12,148 nucleotides of DNA, taken from Candidatus Atribacter hydrocarboniphilus (GTDB taxonomy: Bacteria > Atribacterota > Atribacteria > Atribacterales > Atribacteraceae). Location of the stretch: positions 1 through 12,148 of the forward strand of contig DPKX01000256.1 of assembly GCA_003542295.1 (NCBI GenBank). Direction: 5' to 3'. Shown one piece after another: positions 1 through 7,147 of the stretch (position 1 is its first letter; the number at the start of each line of letters is the position of its first letter). The position numbers were made by a program, and so were the translations under genes. The notes below the pieces were generated by a model that was not told where the DNA came from, made no database searches, and saw nothing but the letters and a program-made list of their open reading frames with translations.

Positions 1-1220
1 CTACTTGTGGATCGAGAATTCTCAGCAACTACCATTCGCCTTTTAACGCAACCGCTGTTGAAAAAATAATAAAAGCTGGTGGTATTTTTTTGGGAAAAAC
101 CAACATGGACGAATTTGCCATGGGTTCTTCAACTGAAAATAGCGGCTTTGGGCCAACTCGAAATCCCTTCGATCCCAAACGAGTACCCGGGGGTTCGAGC
201 GGGGGATCCGCTGCGAGTGTAGCTACCTTGGAAGCACCATTGGCACTGGGCTCTGATACTGGTGGATCAGTCCGTCAACCTGCAGCTTTCTGTGGAATAG
301 TGGGACTGCGTCCTACCTATGGCCGGGTCTCTCGTTATGGGTTGATTAGTTTTGCTTCCTCTCTTGACCAAATTGGAACTCTCACTCGTAATGTCCAAGA
401 TAGTCTGGCGCTTTTTTCAGTGATTAGTGGTCAAGACAATCGTGACTCGACCTGTGCTCCTTATCCTCCTTTTTCTTCATCCGATTGCCTTCCCGAGGAT
501 GAAATCAGGAAAATGAAGGTAGGGGTTGCCAAGGAATATTTCACCACTGGTGTAGACCCGGTTATTACCCAGCGAATTCAAGAAGTCCTTAATATTCTCA
601 CCAAGGAAGGATTTGAAGTAGTAGAGGTTTCACTCCCCCATACTGATTACGCCTTGGAAGCTTATTATATCGTTGCACCGGCTGAAGCCTGTTCCAATTT
701 GGCCCGTTATGACGGCGTTGCTTACGGTTATCGTTGTAATCAACCACTCAATCTTCAAGATCTCTATACTCGGACTAGAACCACCGGTTTTGGAAAAGAA
801 GTACTTCGCCGGATTATTTTAGGAACCTATTGTTTAAGTTCTGGCTATTATGATGAATTCTACCTCAAAGGAATGCAGGTTCGCACTTTGGTGAAAAGGG
901 ACTTTGAAGAGAGTTTTGAAAAATGTGATATCCTTCTCACTCCTGTTACGCCCAGCTTACCTTTTAAGTTTAGTGAAAAGAGCCACGATCCCTATCAAAT
1001 GTACTTAGCTGATGTTTTTACCATTCCTTCAGCAATGGCCGGCATTCCAGCTCTTTCACTCAATTGTGGGTATCACCAACATCTTCCCATTGGCCTGCAG
1101 ATCCTTGGAGCACCGTTCCAGGAAGGAAAAATTTTGAGCTTTGCTTCTTTTTTAGAAAAATATCTTTCGGTTCCACCTCCCGATATCGATTCCTTTCATC
1201 CCAAAAAGGAGGTGCATTGA
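1..1220 (+). CDS. gatA: GatA, glutamyl-tRNA(Gln)/aspartyl-tRNA(Asn) amidotransferase subunit A (5' end cut by window)
   Basis: GatA is the glutaminase subunit of the cytoplasmic GatCAB complex. It releases ammonia from glutamine, which GatB uses to amidate mischarged Glu-tRNA(Gln) or Asp-tRNA(Asn). The reading frame is open from base 3 without a stop or true start, giving 405 visible residues of a family usually near 485. About 88 N-terminal residues are therefore missing, including the catalytic lysine. Amidase-signature residues are clear: the cis-serine in PGGSSGGS (codon at 195) and the nucleophilic serine in SDTGGSVRQ (codon at 267). These lie 24 residues apart, as in family members. The TNMDEFAMGSSTENS block precedes them. 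A TTG at 90 is an internal leucine codon and not the start. The stop codon overlaps the gatB start by one base (TGATG). gatC is not in the window. Identification is secure; whether the complex serves Gln, Asn or both cannot be read from sequence. Confidence 0.97.
   Translation, partial: TCGSRILSNYHSPFNATAVEKIIKAGGIFLGKTNMDEFAMGSSTENSGFGPTRNPFDPKRVPGGSSGGSAASVATLEAPLALGSDTGGSVRQPAAFCGIVGLRPTYGRVSRYGLISFASSLDQIGTLTRNVQDSLALFSVISGQDNRDSTCAPYPPFSSSDCLPEDEIRKMKVGVAKEYFTTGVDPVITQRIQEVLNILTKEGFEVVEVSLPHTDYALEAYYIVAPAEACSNLARYDGVAYGYRCNQPLNLQDLYTRTRTTGFGKEVLRRIILGTYCLSSGYYDEFYLKGMQVRTLVKRDFEESFEKCDILLTPVTPSLPFKFSEKSHDPYQMYLADVFTIPSAMAGIPALSLNCGYHQHLPIGLQILGAPFQEGKILSFASFLEKYLSVPPPDIDSFHPKKEVH
1205..1214 (+). 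promoter_or_regulatory. Strong ribosome binding site of gatB, inside the end of gatA
   Basis: AAAGGAGGTG is a long match to the anti-Shine-Dalgarno sequence and ends five bases before the ATG at 1220. It fixes the gatB start at that ATG. The open frame extends upstream to 1064, but that extension only overlaps gatA. With stop and start overlapping as TGATG, translation of GatA and GatB is probably coupled, which suits two subunits of one complex. Confidence 0.85.
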
Positions 1221-2668
1221 TGAATACTTGGCATATTACCATAGGCTTAGAAGTTCATTGTCAGCTTCTTACCCAGGCAAAACTCTTTTGTCGATGCGGA
1301 ACCGATTACATTGGTAAATCACCGAACAGCCTAGTGTGTCCAGTTTGTTTGGGGCTTCCAGGTTCATTACCAGTTATGAATCAACACGCCATGCAATTGG
1401 CCATTCGAATGGCTTCTTCGCTCCACTGCCAGTTGTTGTCAAAGGTAGTTTTTCACCGAAAAAACTATTTTTACCCCGATCTTCCCAAGGGATATCAAAT
1501 TTCTCAATATGACCTTCCAATTGGTGTTAATGGTTATTTTGAGTTTTTAACTCAAGGTGAAAAAAAACAAGTTCGGATTAAACGAGTTCATATTGAAGAA
1601 GATGCCGGAAAACTCATCCATGAAGGGGCCAACCTTCCCGAAAACAGTTCGGGTGTGGATTTTAACCGTTGTGGGATTCCGCTGGTTGAAATAGTTACCG
1701 AACCTAACCTTCATCATCCCGAAGAAGCCCGGGATAGTTTAATCGCTCTTCGGGATTTGGTGCGATTTATCGAAGTCAGCGATGGAAATATGGAAGAAGG
1801 TTCCTTACGATGTGATGCCAACATTTCCATTTCACCCCATCCAGATCAAATGGGCGCCAAGGTTGAGGTTAAAAACATGAATTCTTTCCGTTCGGTATTC
1901 CGGGCGCTGGAATATGAAATTAATCGACAAAAAAAATGTTTAGAAGAAGGAAATTGTGTTCCGCAAGAAACTCGTCACTGGGATGAAATCAACGAAGCAA
2001 CTGTTTCTTCCCGGGGGAAAGAAGACGCGGAAGATTACCGTTACTTTCCCGACCCCGACCTTCTCCCTTTTATTATTCAAGAAGACGTTATTCAACAAAT
2101 CAAATCATCCCTTCCAGAACTCCCCTTGGAACGAAAGGAACGATTTATGATTGATTTTGAACTCACTGAACCAGAAGCTAATGTTTTGGTTCAAGATAAA
2201 TCATTGGCTGATTTCTTTGAAAATTGTATACAGGAATTAAATAAACCAAAATTTATCGCCAACTGGACCATAACCGAAGTTTTAAAAAACTTGAACGCTC
2301 TTGATATTGATATCACTCAAAGCAAAATAACTCCTTCGTCTTTTATGGAATTACTCAAGATGATCGACAAAAAAGAAATCAGTGGGACTATCGCCAAAAC
2401 TGTCTTGGAAGAGATGTTTCAAACCGGGGGTCGCGCGAAAGAAATTATGGCAAAGAAGGGCATTTCTCAAATTAACAGTGAAAAAGAAATTGAAAAAATT
2501 ATTCGGCAAGTCATCGAACAAAACCCACAAAGTGTTGCTGATTTTTTAGGTGGGAAAGAAAAAGCCTTTCATTTTCTTTTTGGTCAAGTCATGAAAACCA
2601 CTCGCGGGCAAGCCAACCCTGATCTGGTAAAAAGCATCCTCAATGAAGAACTATCGGCTGAGGGATAA
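1220..2668 (+). CDS. gatB: GatB, glutamyl-tRNA(Gln)/aspartyl-tRNA(Asn) amidotransferase subunit B
   Basis: GatB is the kinase and amidotransferase subunit of GatCAB. It activates the misacylated Glu or Asp on the tRNA with ATP and transfers ammonia delivered from GatA. The protein has 482 residues, a normal length. It opens with IGLEVHCQL (residues 8-16). A zinc knuckle follows, with Cys24, Cys26, Cys40 and Cys43 (FCRCG, then CPVCLGLPG). The catalytic-domain blocks FYPDLPKGYQISQYD and HIEEDAGK (Glu126, Glu127, Asp128) come next. The C-terminal helical and tail domain that binds the tRNA elbow covers roughly residues 300-482 and includes the GGRAKEIM block. The start is the ATG with the strong Shine-Dalgarno site and the one-base overlap with gatA. 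dnaE follows after four bases. All expected motifs are present and nothing looks damaged. Confidence 0.98.
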   Translation: MNTWHITIGLEVHCQLLTQAKLFCRCGTDYIGKSPNSLVCPVCLGLPGSLPVMNQHAMQLAIRMASSLHCQLLSKVVFHRKNYFYPDLPKGYQISQYDLPIGVNGYFEFLTQGEKKQVRIKRVHIEEDAGKLIHEGANLPENSSGVDFNRCGIPLVEIVTEPNLHHPEEARDSLIALRDLVRFIEVSDGNMEEGSLRCDANISISPHPDQMGAKVEVKNMNSFRSVFRALEYEINRQKKCLEEGNCVPQETRHWDEINEATVSSRGKEDAEDYRYFPDPDLLPFIIQEDVIQQIKSSLPELPLERKERFMIDFELTEPEANVLVQDKSLADFFENCIQELNKPKFIANWTITEVLKNLNALDIDITQSKITPSSFMELLKMIDKKEISGTIAKTVLEEMFQTGGRAKEIMAKKGISQINSEKEIEKIIRQVIEQNPQSVADFLGGKEKAFHFLFGQVMKTTRGQANPDLVKSILNEELSAEG

Positions 2669-2672
2669 ATAA

Positions 2673-5600
2673 ATGAATTTTACTCACCTGCATCTCCATA
2701 CCGAATACAGCTTGTTGGATGGATCAATTCGCATTCAAGAGCTTCTTCAAAAAGCTCGAGAAACTGGTATGAAATCAATAGCCATCACCGATCATGGTGT
2801 GATGTATGGAGTCATCGATTTTTATAAACAAGCTCACCATGCCGGTATCAAACCCATAATTGGATGTGAAGCTTATGTTGCTCCGGGCAGTCGTTTTGAG
2901 AAAACCGTAACCAAAGGTGAAGAAAGTGCTTTTCATCTGGTTTTACTGGCCCGCAATCAAACCGGATATCGGAACCTGGTTAAGTTAGTGAGTTTAGGAT
3001 TTCTTGAAGGTTTTTATTACAAACCCCGTATTGATCGGGCTTTATTACAAGAACATTCGGAAGGCCTCATCGCCCTCAGTGCCTGTTTGGCAGGGGAAAT
3101 TCCCTCGCTCATTTTAACTGGGAAGCAAAAGGAAGCCGAAAAATTAGCAGCTGAATATCGTGAACTTTTCGGAAGTGATGCTTTTTATCTGGAGTTGCAA
3201 GAAAATAAAATTCCCGAACAAACTCAGGTTAATCAGGCTTTGATTGAAATCGGGAAAAAACTCAATATCCCCTTGGTAGCCACCAACGATTCTCACTATC
3301 TCAACCAGGAAGATGCCCGAGTTCATGAGATTATTTTAGCTATACAAACCGCTACCAATCTCAATGACCCAAAAAGGCTCCGTTTTCCTACCCAAGAATT
3401 CTTTCTAAAAACTCCAGAAGAAATGATCCGGGATTTTTCCTCAATTCCTGAAGCAATTGAAAACACCGAACGGATTGCCGAATTGTGCGAGGTTAAATTG
3501 GAGTTAGGTCAGGTTCTCCTCCCGGAATTTTCCGTTCCCGAGGGATTTGATGTTCCTGGATATCTCCGTCATCTCTGCCTCGAGGGGCTGCAGCGTCGTT
3601 ATGGTGATCCTCCCCCCGAAAAAGTCAGAAACCAATTAGAATACGAGTTAAATGTTATTAACAATATGGGTTATGATGCGTATTTCTTGATTGTATGGGA
3701 CTTTGTTAAATATTCTCGAGAGAAGGGAATCATGGTTGGACCGGGCAGAGGATCGGCAGCTGGAAGTTTAGTTTCTTATTCTCTCGGAATAACCAATATT
3801 GATCCCCTGCGTTATGGGCTTTTATTCGAACGTTTCCTCAACCCAGAACGAATTAGTATGCCTGATATCGATATTGACTTTTGTTTCGAAAGAAGAGGAG
3901 AGGTCATTGATTACGTCTCCAATAAATATGGACATACCAATGTGGCTCAAATTATTACCTTTGGTCGTATGATGGCTCGAGGGGCGGTTCGGGATGTCGG
4001 TCGGGCTTTGGGTTGGAGCTACGGAGAGGTTGATAAAATCGCCAAGCTCATCCCAGGAGCACCGGGCGTGACTCTCGAAAAGGCGATTGACACCAATACT
4101 GAATTAAAAAAACTGGTTAAAAATGATGCAAATGTTGCCCAACTTTTAGAAATCGCCCAAAGAATAGAAGGACTTTGTCGCCACGCTTCAATGCATGCTG
4201 CCGGAGTAGTAATTTCCCATAAACCCCTTACCGAGTATGTTCCGCTCCAAAAAATGAGCAATAATGAAATCGTCACCCAATACGATATGGACACTTTAGG
4301 CGAGTTGGGCTTGCTCAAGATGGATTTTTTAGGCCTAAGGACCCTTACCGTTATTGAACGAACTTTAAACATCATTAAAAAAACTGCTCAAATAGAAATT
4401 AATCTGGATGCAATTACCCTAGACGACCAAGAGACTTATGAATTGTTAGGGCGGGGAGAAACAACTGGGGTATTTCAGCTGGAAAGCTCAGGTATGAAGG
4501 AACTTCTTAAAAGATTCCATCCCACCGTGATTGAAGAATTGACTGCGCTCTTGGCTCTTTATCGTCCTGGACCATTGGGGAGCGGAATGATTGACGATTT
4601 CATTAAAAGAAAACATGGGAAGGTAAAAGTAACATATCCCCACCCAAGCTTGGAAGACATCTTGAAAGAAACCTATGGTGTCATTCTTTACCAGGAACAG
4701 GTCATGAAAATTGCCAGTGAACTGGCGGGCTTTACACTTGGTCAAGCTGATATTCTCCGTCGAGCCATGGGAAAGAAAAAAGCTGACGTCATGGAGCAAC
4801 AGAGAGATCGATTTATCCAGGGCGCTAAGGAAAAAGGCCACGACCCCAAAACCGCTGCTGAGATATTTGACCTTATAGAATATTTTGCTGGATATGGTTT
4901 TAACAAGTCACATAGTGCCGCTTATGCTTTTATATCTTATCAAACTGCCTATCTCAAAGCCCATTATCCCACCGAATATCTCACTGCCTGCCTTACCAGC
5001 ATTCAGGAAGATACCGATAAAATTGCTAAATTTATTATGGAAGCTCGCCGACTATCCATCAAAATACTTCCACCTGATGTCAACGAGAGTTTAGCCAATT
5101 TTACCGTGGTCGGGGAAAAGAAAATCCGATTTGGATTGGCAGCAATTAAAAATGTTGGCGAAAATGCCGTGAACGAAATTCTGACTCGAAGGAAAGAAGC
5201 TCGTTTTCAAAGTATCTTTGACTTCATGGAACGGGTTGATCAAAGGGTAATCAACAAACGGGTTATCGAAAGCCTCATCAAAGCCGGAGCTTTCGACAGT
5301 CTCCATCACAATCGAAATCAACTTTCCAGCTCTTTAGAAGAGATCATCCATTTTTATGCCAAACGAAAAAAAAGAAATCAACCGCAACAGGCTACGCTTT
5401 TTGGCGACCTGAAACCGGTCATGCAGGAAGCGCTTACTCTCAAGGAAGTTCCAGAATTTCGAACCCGAGATCTGCTCTCCATGGAAAAAGAAATAATTGG
5501 CCTTTATATCAGTGATCATCCGGTAAGAAATGCTCTTGCCTCTTATACTTTTTTAAATGTCATTCCCTTTGAACAAGTTCAAATGATGAAGGACAAGGCT

Positions 5601-6104
5601 GCAGTTCGGATTATGGGGGCTATCGTTGAATCCAGAAGAATCACCACCAAAACAGGGAAAGATATGTATTTTGTAACCCTTGAAGACGAAACCGGAACGA
5701 TAGAAACCATCTTTTTCCCAAAAATTGCCAATCGGCTTCAAAATATCCTGGAAAAAGAGAATGTCCTCTGTTTAGAGGGAAGAGTAGATGTATTAGATTC
5801 AGGGGTTAATAAAGTCATTGCTGAAAAAATATTAGATCTGGAAAAAATAAAGCAAAATGAAAGATCCGTTCACATTGAAATATCTAGTCCCGAAGACCCT
5901 TTATCGGTTTTCTATAGCTTAAAAGATTGTTTACAAAGACATAATGGAACTCAACCGGTGATTCTGCATGTTATTGGTAATCAGGAACGATGGGCGATTG
6001 AAATGGGTGAACAATTTCGAGTGAATTGGAATCAAGAACTCGAACAAGCCTTGTTTGATATTTTAGAAGGTGTTCAAAAAAAGAGATTTTGGTTGGCTGG
6101 ATGA
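2673..6104 (+). CDS. dnaE: DNA polymerase III subunit alpha (DnaE1 type)
   Basis: This is the replicative polymerase of the bacterial replisome, which extends DNA at the fork. At 1143 residues it is near the usual 1160. The N-terminal PHP domain (about 1-270) keeps the full nine-residue metal set seen in proofreading-active PHP domains: His7, His9, Asp16, His41, Glu66, His88, Cys138, Asp206 and His208. The palm holds GPGRGSAAGS and PDIDIDF with catalytic Asp398 and Asp400; the third, Asp551, lies in MDFLGLRTL. YRPGPLGSGMI marks the fingers region. A helix-hairpin-helix lies near 815-845, a clamp-binding peptide QATLF at 906-910, and an OB fold at about 975-1050. The layout is DnaE, not PolC: no inserted exonuclease domain is present. 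The ATG lies four bases after the gatB stop with GAGGG eight bases upstream. The protein looks complete and functional. Proofreading by the PHP domain is inferred from its residues only. Confidence 0.98.
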   Translation: MNFTHLHLHTEYSLLDGSIRIQELLQKARETGMKSIAITDHGVMYGVIDFYKQAHHAGIKPIIGCEAYVAPGSRFEKTVTKGEESAFHLVLLARNQTGYRNLVKLVSLGFLEGFYYKPRIDRALLQEHSEGLIALSACLAGEIPSLILTGKQKEAEKLAAEYRELFGSDAFYLELQENKIPEQTQVNQALIEIGKKLNIPLVATNDSHYLNQEDARVHEIILAIQTATNLNDPKRLRFPTQEFFLKTPEEMIRDFSSIPEAIENTERIAELCEVKLELGQVLLPEFSVPEGFDVPGYLRHLCLEGLQRRYGDPPPEKVRNQLEYELNVINNMGYDAYFLIVWDFVKYSREKGIMVGPGRGSAAGSLVSYSLGITNIDPLRYGLLFERFLNPERISMPDIDIDFCFERRGEVIDYVSNKYGHTNVAQIITFGRMMARGAVRDVGRALGWSYGEVDKIAKLIPGAPGVTLEKAIDTNTELKKLVKNDANVAQLLEIAQRIEGLCRHASMHAAGVVISHKPLTEYVPLQKMSNNEIVTQYDMDTLGELGLLKMDFLGLRTLTVIERTLNIIKKTAQIEINLDAITLDDQETYELLGRGETTGVFQLESSGMKELLKRFHPTVIEELTALLALYRPGPLGSGMIDDFIKRKHGKVKVTYPHPSLEDILKETYGVILYQEQVMKIASELAGFTLGQADILRRAMGKKKADVMEQQRDRFIQGAKEKGHDPKTAAEIFDLIEYFAGYGFNKSHSAAYAFISYQTAYLKAHYPTEYLTACLTSIQEDTDKIAKFIMEARRLSIKILPPDVNESLANFTVVGEKKIRFGLAAIKNVGENAVNEILTRRKEARFQSIFDFMERVDQRVINKRVIESLIKAGAFDSLHHNRNQLSSSLEEIIHFYAKRKKRNQPQQATLFGDLKPVMQEALTLKEVPEFRTRDLLSMEKEIIGLYISDHPVRNALASYTFLNVIPFEQVQMMKDKAAVRIMGAIVESRRITTKTGKDMYFVTLEDETGTIETIFFPKIANRLQNILEKENVLCLEGRVDVLDSGVNKVIAEKILDLEKIKQNERSVHIEISSPEDPLSVFYSLKDCLQRHNGTQPVILHVIGNQERWAIEMGEQFRVNWNQELEQALFDILEGVQKKRFWLAG

Positions 6105-6108
6105 GGTG
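6103..6108 (+). promoter_or_regulatory. Ribosome binding site that decides the start of the TPR gene
   Basis: GAGGTG overlaps the dnaE stop codon. It lies only two bases from a first ATG at 6111 but eight bases from the in-frame ATG at 6117. The usual spacing favours 6117, so the first two codons of the longer frame are probably untranslated. The choice changes the protein by only two residues. Confidence 0.55.
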
Positions 6109-6116
6109 ATATGGTG

Positions 6117-6971
6117 ATGACCATTCGGAGATGGTTTTGTTTGGTTCTGTTGTTTTTGTTGTTCATCGGTGCTCTTTCTTCAGAGCAAACCGCTCACTCC
6201 CAAGATGCAGAAACATTTTATAAAAATGGCTATATTTATTTCTCACAAAACAACTTTGAGAAAGCGAAAGAATCCTATCAACAGGCTATTCAAATCAAAC
6301 CTGATTACTGGGATGCCCGGTACTGGTTGGGGAAAACCTATGAGGCACTGGAAGAATTTCCCCAGGCAATGAATGAGTGGAAGATAATCCTCCAAAATCA
6401 ACCCGGTCATCAGGAAGCATTTAAAAAATGGCGATTCTATGCGGCATCTCAGGTTCGAATCAGCAACCAAGAGAGACAAAATTTGGAAAATGTATTTCTC
6501 TATCAGAATGGTTCTCCAGAAACCTATCGAAACCAACCCTGGGATGTCATCATCCCCTATGGATTGGCAATTTCGAGACAAAATGACTTTATTTCAGCTT
6601 TTTTAACTGCTCGTTTATTTCGTTGGGTAGGATCTCAGATCAGCAGCTTGCTTTTTGACCAAGCTCACATCAGTTATCAAAAAGCTTTAGATTTAGCTGC
6701 CACCAATCCACCTGAAGATTCGGAGTTAATCTTTCAACTCATCAAAGATATTACGAACTATTATGGCCAAAGCAATACCATGCAGAAAAAAGTCGAAACC
6801 TTGTACCAGAGTATCTTGGCTCAGCAGGCGGGAGTAACGGCCGAAGAAACCGACAATATATCTCAAATAGAAATCAAAGTGACGGCAAGTGGTATTGAAA
6901 GTGGGCCTGCAGATAACCGGAATCAAAACGGCTCTAATCCGAGATTTTACATCGATACCGATATTGAATGA
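6117..6971 (+). CDS. Exported tetratricopeptide-repeat protein of unknown function
   Basis: I do not recognise a named family. The protein has 284 residues from the ATG at 6117 (286 from 6111). It begins with a signal peptide: Arg4-Arg5, then a hydrophobic core at about 6-18 (WFCLVLLFLLFIG). Cleavage is plausible after ALS (residue 21) or AHS (residue 28). No lipobox fits the single early cysteine. Two good TPR units follow at about 30-63 (AETFYKNGYIYFSQNNFEKA onward) and 64-97 (ARYWLGKTYEALEEFPQAM onward). Beyond them is a helical region of about 140 residues, in which residues around 185-200 could form a further degenerate repeat. The last 35 residues are polar and probably disordered. TPRs bind other proteins, so an envelope or periplasmic scaffold role is reasonable but unproven. 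The gene lies 12 bases after dnaE and is the last gene of that run; the neighbours do not indicate its function. Confidence 0.85.
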   Translation: MTIRRWFCLVLLFLLFIGALSSEQTAHSQDAETFYKNGYIYFSQNNFEKAKESYQQAIQIKPDYWDARYWLGKTYEALEEFPQAMNEWKIILQNQPGHQEAFKKWRFYAASQVRISNQERQNLENVFLYQNGSPETYRNQPWDVIIPYGLAISRQNDFISAFLTARLFRWVGSQISSLLFDQAHISYQKALDLAATNPPEDSELIFQLIKDITNYYGQSNTMQKKVETLYQSILAQQAGVTAEETDNISQIEIKVTASGIESGPADNRNQNGSNPRFYIDTDIE

Positions 6972-6987
6972 TTCCGTGAAAATTAAT

Positions 6988-7074
6988 TGGTGCCGAAGGC
7001 GGGAGTTGAACCCGCACGAGCCGGAGCTCGCTAGATTTTGAGTCTAGTGCGTCTGCCGATTCCGCCACTTCGGC
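6988..7074 (-). tRNA. tRNA-Leu (anticodon CAA)
   Basis: Read on the minus strand, the 87-base gene folds as a class II tRNA. The 7-bp acceptor stem is GCCGAAG paired with CTTCGGC, followed by discriminator A and an encoded CCA (6988-6990). The anticodon stem CTAGA/TCTAG encloses the loop CTCAAAA, giving anticodon CAA, which reads UUG leucine codons. The long variable arm is GAGC-TCCG-GCTC, as expected for leucine tRNA. The T arm is GCGGG-TTCAACT-CCCGC. It is the only minus-strand gene, it converges on the TPR gene with 16 bases between them, and it diverges from the exonuclease gene. No mismatch in the stems suggests a pseudogene. Confidence 0.98.
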
Positions 7075-7087
7075 CCTTGTTGTAGAA

Positions 7088-7115
7088 ATTATAGTCAATT
7101 CAAAGCTTTTGTCAA
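7088..7115 (-). promoter_or_regulatory. Consensus sigma70-type promoter of tRNA-Leu
   Basis: On the minus strand a perfect TTGACA (-35, 7110-7115) is followed by a 16-base spacer and a perfect TATAAT (-10, 7088-7093). Transcription would start near 7081, only some seven bases before the mature tRNA 5' end at 7074. Such a strong promoter fits a stable RNA gene. On the plus strand the same spot reads TATAGT (7090-7095), which could act as a weak -10 for the gene starting at 7148. Confidence 0.85.
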
Positions 7116-7147
7116 CCGGTATCTATTCGACCAAAAAAGGATAAATC

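Noticed and set aside
1064..1219. N-terminal extension of GatB from ATG 1064.
   Set aside because: The extra 52 residues overlap gatA in another frame and resemble no GatB. The ATG at 1220 has the strong Shine-Dalgarno site and the family start.
90..1220. Reading gatA as a complete gene starting at TTG 90.
   Set aside because: The frame is open to the window edge, and the upstream residues (TCGSRIL and onward) match the GatA family, so TTG is an internal leucine codon.
4019..4841. Minus-strand open frames of about 117 residues inside dnaE.
   Set aside because: They are antisense to highly conserved DnaE sequence, show no recognisable domain, and are ordinary shadows of the real gene.
7109..7125. 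Plus-strand promoter for the nuclease using TTGTCA and TATCTA.
   Set aside because: The two boxes are only a few bases apart (about five) and no correctly spaced partner is present for either.
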